Assembly: GCF_018919205.1 (NCBI RefSeq)
Contig: NZ_JAHLQN010000001.1
Location: 1,426,001-1,490,000 of the forward strand
DNA length: 64,000 bases
Source of the DNA: Dysosmobacter acutus
Lineage (GTDB): Bacteria > Bacillota > Clostridia > Oscillospirales > Oscillospiraceae
Reading direction: 5' to 3'
The first letter of the stretch is position 1. The number at the start of each line of letters is the position of its first letter. The notes under the pieces are model-generated. The model searched no databases. It was not told where the DNA came from and was given only the letters and a program-made list of their open reading frames with translations. The translations under genes were made by a program, and so were the position numbers. Below, one piece after another: positions 6,860-15,800 of the stretch.

Positions 6860-9823
6860 ATGAAGAAAAGCAGGTCGGTTTTTCGCACAATTTTGATTCC
6901 CCTGATTCTGATCCTGCTGTTGGAGGCCTGTCTGCTGTTAGGCGGTATCCGGGCCAGCGGGGTTGTGGATAAGCTGGATCAGAATGCCGGGGATATTCTG
7001 AGTAAGCAGGCGGAAAACAGGCGGGGATATTTGGAGGGGTCCATGGTGGGCACTTGGTCAGACCTCTCCCTGCTTGCCGCCGACATCAACGAGACCACCC
7101 GGCGGATGCTGAGCAGCGGGGAGGTGTCCCTTGAAACGCTGGACAGCAAATCGGAGGAGTGCGCCCAATTGGTGCTGAACATCAGCGACGAGCTGATCAC
7201 TACGCTTTACAGCAAGAAGGTATCAGGCATCTTTGTGGTGTTTAACACCCGGGACCTGGACGGTAAGAGCAGATCTCCCCGCACCGGGTTTTATATCCGC
7301 GACCTGGACCCGGCATCCACACCTTCTTACCGCAATGCCGATCTTTTGCTGGAGCGTGCGCCCATTGCTGTGGTAAAGGGACTGAACATCTCCACGGACA
7401 ACGCATGGCAGCCCCTGTTCAACTTTGAGGAGGAGTATCCCAGGTTCCTCTATGATCCGTTTCAGGCGGCCTTTCATGCGGAGGAAGTCTCCAATGCCCA
7501 GGACTATGGATACTGGAACCCGGAGCCCTACATCCTCCCAGGAGACGACCGGTGGGCGGTATCGTATTCCATCCCGCTGATTTTGGAGGATGGGACGATT
7601 TACGGCGTATTAGGGGTAGACCTGCTGACCGACTATCTCAAATCCCTGTTGCCTTCCGCCGAGCTCTTTGACGATAAGCAGGGCTCTTACCTGTTGGCTG
7701 TGGAAGAGGACGGCAGATATACCACGGTCTTAAGCACCGGGCCGATCCTTCCCCAGAACGGAATGGGAGAGACGTTTGCTCTGGAGCAAAAGGAGGATGG
7801 GCACCTCTATTTTGACATGGAGGGAGAGCGTTACTTTGCGGCTATGCAGCCGCTGAACCTCTATAATTCCAACACGCCCTTTGCGCACCAGCGCTGGGTG
7901 CTGATCGGCGCTGTCCGGGAGGACCAGCTCTACAGCTTCTCCAACCAGGTGCTGGAGGTTTTGACCACGGTGGTACTGATGTGTCTGGCGGCGGGGCTGC
8001 TTGGCAGCGTTTTGGTGAGCCGGAGGCTCTCCGCCCCCATCCGGGAGCTCTCTGAAGAGGTGGCTCTTGCCCAGCGGGACCGGGGAGGCCTGCCTCAGCT
8101 TTCACATACCGGTATCACGGAGATCGACCGGTTTTCCGGCGCCATCACAAACCTGAGCCGGGAGGTGTTGGACGCCTCCACCAAATTCCTGCGGATCATG
8201 GAGATGGCCAGCGTGGAGATGGGCGGCTTTGAGCTCCGTCAAAACGAGGACCTGGTCTATGTGACGGATAATTTCTTCCCGCTGATGGGCCTGGATGACA
8301 TCCTGGTGCCGGAGCTGACCGTCCAGCGGTTCCGGGAGCTGATGGAGGAGAGAAATCAGACGCTGGAGCACCATCCGTCACCGGATGGAAGCGAGCTGTA
8401 CCGCATCCCCGTGCCGCGGGGAGGAGTGCGCTATCTGCGCTATGAGACGACCCGGGAGGGGGAGCGGCACGTAGGGCTGGTGGAGGATGTCACGGCCAGC
8501 ACATTGGAGCGGCTGCGCATCGAACACGAGCGGGACTACGACCTGCTGACCGGGCTCTATAACCGGCCGGCCTTCCAGCGCACGGCGGCGGAGCTGTTTG
8601 CCCATCCGGAGACGCTGAAACACGCGGCCATGATCATGCTGGACCTGGACAATCTGAAAACCACCAACGACCGGTTTGGGCACGACTGGGGAGATCAGTA
8701 CATCCGCAGGGCAGGCCAGTGCTTTGCCGCCAACGCGCCGGCCGGCACGCTCTGCGCCAGAGTGTCCGGAGACGAGTTTTTCCTGCTGTACCACGGATAT
8801 GAGAGCCGTGAGGAGATTCGAGAGGCGATCCGCAGCCTGCGAGAGGCGATCCGCGGCACTGCGCTGACGCTGCCCAGCGGCGAGGTGCTCCACATCAGCG
8901 CCTCCGGCGGCGTGGCATGGTATCCCGAGGACAGCACAAGCATGAATGAGCTGACCAAGTTTGCCGACTTTGCCATGTATCAGGTCAAGCAGTCCCGCAA
9001 GGGAGAGCTGGCGGATTTTGACCTGGGCGTGTACAGCAGGGAGGAGTTCCTGCTTCAGAACAAGCGGGAATTCCATCAGTTCATAGAGCAGGAGCTGGTC
9101 ACGTATTTCTTTCAACCCATTGTCAGCGCCAAAACCGGCAGGGCGGTGGCCTACGAGGCGCTGATGCGGGTGGATCTGCCCACGCTGCGCTCCCCCGAGG
9201 CAGTGCTCCGGATTGCCCGGGAGGAGGGAAAGCTCTCTGAGATCGAGCGTATGACCTGGTACAAGGCCTCCGAGGCATTCTGCAAGCTGCAGGAGAACCA
9301 ACTGGTGACCAATGACTCGCTGCTGTTTCTCAACTCCATTGCCAACCAGTGCATGAGCCAAGAGGACTGGGAGGCATATAAGAAGGAGTTCCTGCTGCTC
9401 CAGCCCCGGGTCGTGGTGGAGATCACCGAATCGGAGCATCTGGATCAGGAGTCCACCCGGGCAAAGCGGAGGATGTTAGGGGTGTCCGGCATGTTTGCTC
9501 TGGACGATTATGGAAGCGGATACAACAGCGAGAAGAATTTGCTGGAGCTGACGCCCCAGTTCATCAAAGTCGACATCTCCATCATCCGGGACATCGACAC
9601 GGACCGGAACAAGCAGCAGATTGTGGCCAACATCGTGGCCTATGCCCATGAGCGGGAGATGTACATCATCGCGGAGGGGCTGGAGACCGCGGCAGAGGTG
9701 AAGAAGGTCCTGGATCTGGATGTGGATCTGCTCCAGGGCTATTACCTGGCCCGTCCGGCGGCGGTACCACCTCAGATCTCGCAGGCGGCGGTGGAGCTGC
9801 TGCGATCTCACAGCGGGAAGTAG
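6860..9823 (+). CDS. membrane sensor with GGDEF and EAL domains (c-di-GMP synthesis/hydrolysis)
   Basis: The 987-residue protein has an N-terminal membrane helix (about 7-27), a large extracytoplasmic Cache-like sensor region (30-365), a second helix (about 368-390), a linker with a PAS-like part (450-550), then GGDEF (about 560-715) and EAL (about 735-980). The synthase motif reads SGDEF, an accepted active variant; no RxxD inhibitory site is seen in front of it. EAL residues look intact: YEALMR, EITESEH, ALDDYGSGY, FIKVD, AEGLET, QGYYLARP. It probably sets c-di-GMP level in response to an external signal, perhaps through the binding lipoprotein encoded just upstream. Whether synthase or phosphodiesterase dominates cannot be told. 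Confidence 0.9.
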   Translation: MKKSRSVFRTILIPLILILLLEACLLLGGIRASGVVDKLDQNAGDILSKQAENRRGYLEGSMVGTWSDLSLLAADINETTRRMLSSGEVSLETLDSKSEECAQLVLNISDELITTLYSKKVSGIFVVFNTRDLDGKSRSPRTGFYIRDLDPASTPSYRNADLLLERAPIAVVKGLNISTDNAWQPLFNFEEEYPRFLYDPFQAAFHAEEVSNAQDYGYWNPEPYILPGDDRWAVSYSIPLILEDGTIYGVLGVDLLTDYLKSLLPSAELFDDKQGSYLLAVEEDGRYTTVLSTGPILPQNGMGETFALEQKEDGHLYFDMEGERYFAAMQPLNLYNSNTPFAHQRWVLIGAVREDQLYSFSNQVLEVLTTVVLMCLAAGLLGSVLVSRRLSAPIRELSEEVALAQRDRGGLPQLSHTGITEIDRFSGAITNLSREVLDASTKFLRIMEMASVEMGGFELRQNEDLVYVTDNFFPLMGLDDILVPELTVQRFRELMEERNQTLEHHPSPDGSELYRIPVPRGGVRYLRYETTREGERHVGLVEDVTASTLERLRIEHERDYDLLTGLYNRPAFQRTAAELFAHPETLKHAAMIMLDLDNLKTTNDRFGHDWGDQYIRRAGQCFAANAPAGTLCARVSGDEFFLLYHGYESREEIREAIRSLREAIRGTALTLPSGEVLHISASGGVAWYPEDSTSMNELTKFADFAMYQVKQSRKGELADFDLGVYSREEFLLQNKREFHQFIEQELVTYFFQPIVSAKTGRAVAYEALMRVDLPTLRSPEAVLRIAREEGKLSEIERMTWYKASEAFCKLQENQLVTNDSLLFLNSIANQCMSQEDWEAYKKEFLLLQPRVVVEITESEHLDQESTRAKRRMLGVSGMFALDDYGSGYNSEKNLLELTPQFIKVDISIIRDIDTDRNKQQIVANIVAYAHEREMYIIAEGLETAAEVKKVLDLDVDLLQGYYLARPAAVPPQISQAAVELLRSHSGK

Positions 9824-9833
9824 AAAAAACGAC

Positions 9834-9866
9834 AAGCGGAGGCGCAAACTGCGCCTCCGCTTTATT
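9834..9866. terminator. terminator between convergent GGDEF/EAL and phosphatase genes
   Basis: AAGCGGAGGCGC (9834-9845) pairs with GCGCCTCCGCTT (9851-9862), followed by TTATTTT; on the minus strand the stem is followed by GTCGTTTTTT. Confidence 0.85.
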
Positions 9867-9879
9867 TTCGTTGCAGCAG

Positions 9880-10323
9880 CTATTTTAAGGCCTGCAGGAG
9901 GGCGATGCAGCCCTCCCGGATGTCTTCATAGGTGACGTCAAAGTCCCCGGTATACCAGGGGTCTGCAATGTCCCTTGGCCGCTTGGAAAAGTCCAGCAGC
10001 CGCCGAACCTTCTCTTTGGGGTCTCCGCCGGTGATGCGGAGGATGTTTCGGATGTTGGCGGAGTCCATGCCTAAGATCCAGTCATAGAGCCCATAGTCCC
10101 GGGGCGTGAGCTGAACGGCCCGGTGGCCGCAGAGCGGGACGCCCATCTCCTTCAATTTCCGCCGGGTGCCCGGGTGGATGGGATTGCCGATCTCCTCGGT
10201 GCTGGTGGCGGCGGAGGAGATGAGGAAGTCGCCGGACCGGTTGCGGACCATGTCCTTCAGCAGACATTCCGCCATGGGAGAGCGGCAGATATTGCCGTGG
10301 CAGACAAATAAAATACGGTGCAG
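9880..10323 (-). CDS. low-molecular-weight protein-tyrosine phosphatase
   Basis: The catalytic P-loop FVCHGNICRSPMAE (C-x5-R-S) lies at the N-terminus and the general-acid motif DPWYTGDFDVTYEDI near the C-terminus, as in LMW-PTPs. From a CTG at 10323 the protein is 147 residues, the usual family length. No ATG fits: the frame stays open upstream into the antiporter gene, but AGAAGGGA lies about 10 bases before this CTG and homologous sequence starts here. The start codon is therefore tentative. It lies 53 bp after the antiporter stop and may be co-transcribed with it. Substrates are probably tyrosine- or arginine-phosphorylated proteins. Confidence 0.82.
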   Translation of the reverse strand: MHRILFVCHGNICRSPMAECLLKDMVRNRSGDFLISSAATSTEEIGNPIHPGTRRKLKEMGVPLCGHRAVQLTPRDYGLYDWILGMDSANIRNILRITGGDPKEKVRRLLDFSKRPRDIADPWYTGDFDVTYEDIREGCIALLQALK

Positions 10324-10375
10324 TTGAATCAGTCCCTTCTGATGAATACGATATGGTGCCGCAAAGCGTGCCTTG

Positions 10376-11668
10376 TTAATCGGTCTGCTTGCGGCCGCTC
10401 TCCAGACTCTTCCGGTTTTCCTCCAGAAGCTGTTCAGACACATAGTCCAGCTGCTCCGTCTCCTGATAGTGGTCCAGAAGGGAGCTGGCCTCCGGCTTGG
10501 AGGGAGTCCGGAAGGCGATTTTCAGCAGCACCGGCGTCAAAATAGTGCCTCCGATCACGGTGATGATCACCGGCGTCATCATGGCGGAGCTGAGAACGCC
10601 CAGGGCAAGGCCGCGGTTTGCAACAATCAGGGCCACCTCGCCGCGGCAGACCATGCCCACGCCCACCTGCAGAGACTCCTTCTTGTCAAACCGGCAAAAA
10701 CGGGCGCCGAGCCCGCAGCCCACCAGTTTGGAGAGGACCGACACGACCAACAGCAGCAGGGAAAACAAAATCATCGAACCGCTCATCTGCGGCAGCTGCA
10801 CATTGATGCCGATGCCGGCGAAAAAGACGGGAGTGAGCAGCAGGTAAGAAAGCGGCTCAAATTTGGACTCGATGTATTTGGCCTTTGGCGTGCAGGAGAT
10901 CATCAGCCCGGCGGCATAAGCGCCGGTGATATCCGCAACGCCGAAAAACTCCTCGGAACAGTAGGCCATCAAAAGGCACAGGACAAAGGCCAAAACCGGA
11001 TAGCGGCGGAGATTTTTCCCTTTTCCGCAATACACCAGCCAGCGGAAGAACCACAGTACCACAAGACTGACCACCGCGACGAAAAGGAAGAACAGCAGTA
11101 TTTTCACAAGGACCAAGGCAATGCTCTCCCCGCTGCCCGCCAGAGAGCTGACCAGAGTCAGGGCGATCAGTCCCAAAACGTCGTCGATCAGCGCTGCCGC
11201 AAGAATGGTGTTGCCCACCGTGGTCTCCAACTTTCCCAGTTCCCGGAGAGTCTCCACCGTAATGCTCACCGAGGTGGCGGTGAGGATGGTGCCCACAAAC
11301 ACAGCCTCAAGGAACCCGCCGTAAGCGATTACCCCGCTCCGCCCGGCCAGCCAAGCAAGGCATGTACCCATCGCCAGCGGGACCAGCACGCCAAGCAGGG
11401 CCACTAAGAAGCCCGCCTTTCCGCTGTGCTTAAGCTCCTGTACGTCCGTGCCCAGGCCGGCGGTGAACATCAGGACAATGACGCCCATTTCCGAAAGCTG
11501 CGTGAGAAACGCGGTCTCACCCAGGATGTTCAGGCAGGCGGGGCCTAAAATCAGGCCCGCCAGCAGCGCGCCCACCACCTGGGGCATCTGAATCCGCTGG
11601 GTTACCAACCCCAGAAGCTTTGTGCTGAGAATGATGAGAGCCAGATCCAACAAATAGTGATACGACAT
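10376..11668 (-). CDS. monovalent cation:proton antiporter (CPA2/KefB type)
   Basis: The 430-residue protein is an integral membrane antiporter with about 12 hydrophobic helices. Motifs include MPQVVGALLAGLILGP near the N-terminus, ALIDDVLGLIALTLVSS with the acidic pair expected for transport, and FFAGIGINVQLPQM. It lacks the C-terminal TrkA-N/RCK domain of full-length KefB and ends in a short hydrophilic tail (ETEQLDYVSEQLLEENRKS). The ATG at 11668 has AAAGGGG upstream. It exchanges Na+ or K+ for protons. The neighbouring c-di-AMP receptor gene is notable because c-di-AMP controls potassium balance in Firmicutes, although a terminator separates the two. Confidence 0.87.
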   Translation of the reverse strand: MSYHYLLDLALIILSTKLLGLVTQRIQMPQVVGALLAGLILGPACLNILGETAFLTQLSEMGVIVLMFTAGLGTDVQELKHSGKAGFLVALLGVLVPLAMGTCLAWLAGRSGVIAYGGFLEAVFVGTILTATSVSITVETLRELGKLETTVGNTILAAALIDDVLGLIALTLVSSLAGSGESIALVLVKILLFFLFVAVVSLVVLWFFRWLVYCGKGKNLRRYPVLAFVLCLLMAYCSEEFFGVADITGAYAAGLMISCTPKAKYIESKFEPLSYLLLTPVFFAGIGINVQLPQMSGSMILFSLLLLVVSVLSKLVGCGLGARFCRFDKKESLQVGVGMVCRGEVALIVANRGLALGVLSSAMMTPVIITVIGGTILTPVLLKIAFRTPSKPEASSLLDHYQETEQLDYVSEQLLEENRKSLESGRKQTD

Positions 11669-11850
11669 ATCAAAACCCCTTTCCGAAGGGAGACGTGAAG
11701 CGCCTTCCAATCTACAAACCTCTCCTATCATAGTCATTTGACCATGGTTTGCAATGGTTAAATTGCATAAAAATAGAATTGAAAGGTTAGATAGTATTGC
11801 CAACAAATGATAGGAGCATTGGTGCCGTATGGATGCCGGCGCGACCTGCA

Positions 11851-11884
11851 AAAAAAGCCTGCGGGATTTTCCCGCAGGCTTTTT
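11851..11884 (-). terminator. terminator after darA
   Basis: AAAAAGCCTGCGGG (11852-11865) pairs with CCCGCAGGCTTTTT (11871-11884), four bases beyond the minus-strand stop. Confidence 0.9.
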
Positions 11885-11887
11885 CCA

Positions 11888-12241
11888 TCAATATTTTTCC
11901 ATCTGCTGAATGTCCAGTACGAATACCGCGGCTCCGCCGACCTCCACATCCACCGGAATCAGGGGCATGGCGCTCAGCTCCCCAGTGTGGGGCACCGTGA
12001 CCTCCCGGTAGATGGTCCGCTTCCGCCGGCCCGCGCATCGCTTGAGGATTGTCAGTGCTTCGTTCAGCTTTTCCCTTGGGACGCCGATCATCACAGTGGT
12101 GCTCTTTTTTTTCAGAAATCCGCCAGTAGAACTGAGCAGCGTTGCGGAAAACCCGTTCCGGTTCAGCTCCGACACGGTTTCGGCATAGTCGTCTCCCTGC
12201 AAGACCGCCAGGATCAGCTTGTCAGTTGCATGTTCATTCAT
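11888..12241 (-). CDS. darA: PII-like cyclic-di-AMP receptor
   Basis: The 117-residue protein matches the DarA/PstA family in length and motifs: TDKLILAVLQGDDYAETVSEL at the start, the glycine-rich nucleotide-binding segment STGGFLKKKSTTVMIGVP, and the C-terminal GGAAVFVLDIQQMEKY. The family forms PII-like trimers that bind c-di-AMP; its output is poorly known. The ATG at 12241 is preceded by GAGGTGA. It is monocistronic with a good promoter and a terminator. Confidence 0.88.
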   Translation of the reverse strand: MNEHATDKLILAVLQGDDYAETVSELNRNGFSATLLSSTGGFLKKKSTTVMIGVPREKLNEALTILKRCAGRRKRTIYREVTVPHTGELSAMPLIPVDVEVGGAAVFVLDIQQMEKY

Positions 12242-12303
12242 CGCATGTCACCTCGCAAATAAGATGGGCCATTGGAAGTAGTCCGCTGCGCTGTAATAGT
12301 TTT

Positions 12304-12331
12304 ATTTTAGAGGAATGCGATGGAATGTCAA
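12304..12331 (-). promoter_or_regulatory. sigma-A promoter of darA
   Basis: On the minus strand: TTGACA (12331-12326), 16-bp spacer, TAAAAT (12309-12304), 62 bp before the start. Confidence 0.75.
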
Positions 12332-12378
12332 GAAAATTTCCGCTTTTTTAACAAAAATTGGCGCGGCGGCGCGGCGTT

Positions 12379-12684
12379 CTACTGCTTTGCGGAGGAGCTT
12401 GCGGAAGAGGCGGAGCTCTCCGGAGCGGTTTCCGGCGCGGCCTGGACAGGTAGCTGCTTGCCGGTGTGGTCGATGGTATAGTCGGTACCGCATTGCCCCT
12501 TGATGATGAGCTGAGAGATGGGAAGGATGGTGTAGCCCTGGGAGATCAGGTTTTCCAAAATGGAGGGCAGGGCCTCCGGAGTGTGCTTGGCGGCATTGTG
12601 GAACAAAACGATGCTGCCGGGCTGGACCTTGGAGGTGACCCGCTGGGTGATCTCGGAGGCAGGAATTTCTTTCCAGTCCAGACT
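12379..12684 (-). CDS. 3' segment of a PdaB-like polysaccharide deacetylase gene split by an integrated element
   Basis: This minus-strand segment encodes the last 101 residues of the deacetylase whose first 175 codons lie at 24428-24952. It begins SLDWKEIPASEIT, continues with the NodB motif 5 region SIVLFHNAAKHTPEALPS, then ILPISQLIIKG, and ends in a Ser/Ala/Pro-rich tail with TAG. It has no start codon or ribosome site of its own at the break; the in-frame ATG-like start at 12606 would make only a fragment. Joined to the 5' part at ATCC (12685-12688 / 24428-24431) the frame is continuous and gives 276 residues. On its own it cannot make an active enzyme. Confidence 0.85.
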   Translation of the reverse strand, partial: SLDWKEIPASEITQRVTSKVQPGSIVLFHNAAKHTPEALPSILENLISQGYTILPISQLIIKGQCGTDYTIDHTGKQLPVQAAPETAPESSASSASSSAKQ

Positions 12685-12712
12685 ATCCCCACTGGAAACC
12701 CCTGCAAGTGAC
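12671..12712. other. attL of the serine-recombinase element
   Basis: The host half (TTCCAGT at 12671-12677) lies left of ATCC (12685-12688); the element half with CTGCAA (12702-12707) lies right. The CTGCAA arm is 13 bases from the core, exactly mirrored at the other end. Confidence 0.75.
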
Positions 12713-12837
12713 GGTGCGGCGGGCTGTTGAGATTTTACAAATATTTAGCGTGAGCACGGGGGAAAAGAAAACATTGCAGATGATAGAATCTGCCTGTAGG
12801 CAAATCGTGTGAAGCAGAAAATAACAGGAGGTTGAGT

Positions 12838-15800
12838 ATGGTACCCAGTTACATGAAAAAGTGGCGGGACCGGTGGGGCAGGCGGCTAATGAGCGCCCTG
12901 CTGGCATTGACACTGTCCGTCGGCCTTTTGCCGGGCATAGCCCTGGCGGAAGAGGCGGAGGAACCGTTCCCTGCCGAAATAGAGCAAGAAACCACATACT
13001 ACGGAAGCAATCTCTCCTTGCAGGAGCTCTTTGGAGGGCTTTCCTATGGGGAAGAGACCATTCAGACCACGGATGGGCAGGATGTAAACACCTTTGTGGT
13101 CACGGTGGACGGCAGCGACGATTCCCTGCAGGTCGTCACCGGCGTTCCCAACGATGAGATACCTCTGAAAGAGGGGCTGACACAGACCACCTCCGCTCAG
13201 GCGGCCGCCGCTCAGATGAACGGCAAGAATGTGCTGGCGGCAGTCAACGCGGATTTTTTCAACATCAACGACGCCACGATGATCCAGCCCGCGGGCGTGA
13301 CCATCAAGGACGGAGAGCTGCTGACCCCGTACTATGAAGGGGACAATGTGAACCGCTCCTATTTCTTCGGCGTTTTGCAGGACGGCACTGCTGTAATCGG
13401 AGACAAGGAGACCTTCCTCTCCGTGGAAAGCGACCTGCAGCAGGCCGTGGGCGGCGGCCCGTGGCTGGTGAAAGAGGGCGAGGTCCAGGAGGTGGAGGAC
13501 CAGCGCCATCCCCGCACCGCCGTGGGCATCAAAGAGGACGGGTCCATTTTGCTGGTGGTGGCTGATGGCCGCTCCAGCGTTTCCGCCGGACTGACCTTCG
13601 TGGAGCTTGCCCGGTATATGAAGGACCTGGGCGCCGTGGAGGCGCTGAACTTGGACGGCGGCGGCTCTTCCGCGGCTGTGGTGAAAAACCCCGACACCTA
13701 TGCCCTGGAGGTGAAAAACGTTCCCTCCGACGGCACGGAGCGCCCGGTGGGCAACACCCTGCTGGTGATCGACGCCGACAGCACCTCCGCGGGCGTGGAT
13801 CTGGAGCAGGACAGCGACGGATATTACCTGATTGAAGAGGCGGCCGACTTTATCCAGATCAACAAGCTGGCCAACGGCAGCTACCGCCTGAACAATGATA
13901 TTGTCCTGGATGGGGAGAGCATTCCCTCCGTCTCCGTGTTCAGCGGTGAGTTTGACGGCGCTGACCACACCATTTCCGGACTGAGCGTGGACTCCGGCGG
14001 CAGCTACGCCCTCTTTACCACGCTCTCAGCTACCGGCAGCATCCATAACCTCTCTTTGGAGGATGTGGACATCACCGCCTCCGGCAGCGCCGCCGCCCTG
14101 GTGGGCAGCTGCGCGGGAAAAGTGGAGTATGTCGCCGTCACCGGCAGCATCGCGGGAAAGCAGAGAGTCGGCGGCATAGTCAGCTATCTGGACAACGGCG
14201 GCCAGCTGCTGCGCTCCTCCGCCGGAGTTAGCATCACCGGGACAGAGCGGATGGGCGGATTGGTCGGAGAATGCACCGACAATTCCCTGATTGACAGCTG
14301 CTATGTAAATGCCCGGGTTTTGGGCGGAAATATGGCGGCGGGCCTGGTGGGCCGGGCGGTCTCCGACAGCACCCATGACGCGAACATCAAAAACTGCATC
14401 GTCACCGGCTCCGTCCAGGGTGCCATCGAACCCGGCGGCATCGGCGGACTGCTGAAGATCGGCGTTGCCAACTGTATTGTCCGCGACATGAGCATCAACG
14501 CCACCAGCACCGCCGGAACCAGCAGCGGCAATGTGACCGGCCTTTTGGGCGCCTGGATCAACGGAAGCCAGCCCTATACCGGTAATGTGATCCAGTCCGG
14601 CTCCATCATTGCCACGGCTCAGTGCACGGCGCACCGGATCGGCTATCAGTCCAACAACAAATCCTATAACTACGTCAATCCCGCAGTGACCATCAACGGC
14701 CAGCCGGAGACCGGCGGCACTCACGACAACAACATCGGCGCCGACGCGACGGAAGAGCAATTGGCCTCCAGGGACTTCTATGCGGGCCTGGGCTTTGATT
14801 TTGACACCGTTTTTGACTGGGACGACACGGCCAAGACCCCGGTGCTCGTCGGCGTGGATCAGAGCGTGAAGGCGCCTTCTTCCGGAGAGGACTCCGAACT
14901 GGAACAGGACAGCGAGGGCTATTATCTGATTAAAACCACCGCTGATCTGAGCGAACTCAACAAAGCTCCCCTGGAAAGATACCGTCTGAGCGGCGACCTG
15001 GATTTTGAAGGGGAGAAGGCAGTCTCCATCACCACCTTCGGCGGTGAATTCGACGGCGCCGGATATACCCTGTCCAATCTGAGCGCCGCACCTGAGAGCG
15101 GAAGCTATGCCCTGTTCGGTACGCTGCTCTCCGGCGGTAGCATCCACGATCTGAAGCTGGCGGATGTGGATATCCGCGCATCCGCCGACTATACGGCGGC
15201 CCTGGTGGGCAGCTGCGCGGGTACAGTGGAAGATGTCACCGTCACCGGCAAAATCTATGGCGGCGGCAAGACCGGCGCCGTGGCGGGCAGCCTTTCAAAC
15301 GGAGGCGTGATTCGCCGCTGCGCCGTGGGCGCGATGGTGGTGGGCACCGGCGCCCAGGTGGGCGGCGTCGCCGGGTTCAACGACGGAATCATCGAGGCCT
15401 GCTACGCCAATATAAACGTGCAGGGCGTCAACAATGTGGGCGGCATCGCCGGCTACTCCGATATCGACGACGCCACCCGGGCGGTGCGCAGCTGCATCGC
15501 CGAGGGAGCTGTGACGTCCACAGGCATTGAGGCCGGCGGCATCGGCGGATTGCTGAAAATGCGCACAACCAACAACCTTGTCAGGAACATGGCCGTGACC
15601 GCGACCAATGCCACCACCGCCGCCGGAAGCGGCAATGTGGCGGGCCTGCTGGGCGGCTGGATGAAGTATCAGCCGGGCGCAACCGGAAACGTCATCCTGT
15701 CCGGCACGGTACAGACCGCGGGTGTGGGCGAGGGCTACCGCCTGTGCTACAACGCGGGTCAGGGCACCCTGGCGGAGAACTACGTCAATCCCGCGGTTAC

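Noticed and set aside
10373-11407. 344-codon plus-strand ORF opposite the antiporter
   Set aside because: It is the antisense shadow of a clear membrane protein, is rich in His/Gln/Arg and has no homology or ribosome site.
12379-12606. Short deacetylase-like ORF as an independent gene
   Set aside because: Homology continues upstream of its first ATG to 12684 and joins the 24428 fragment; it is the tail of a split gene.
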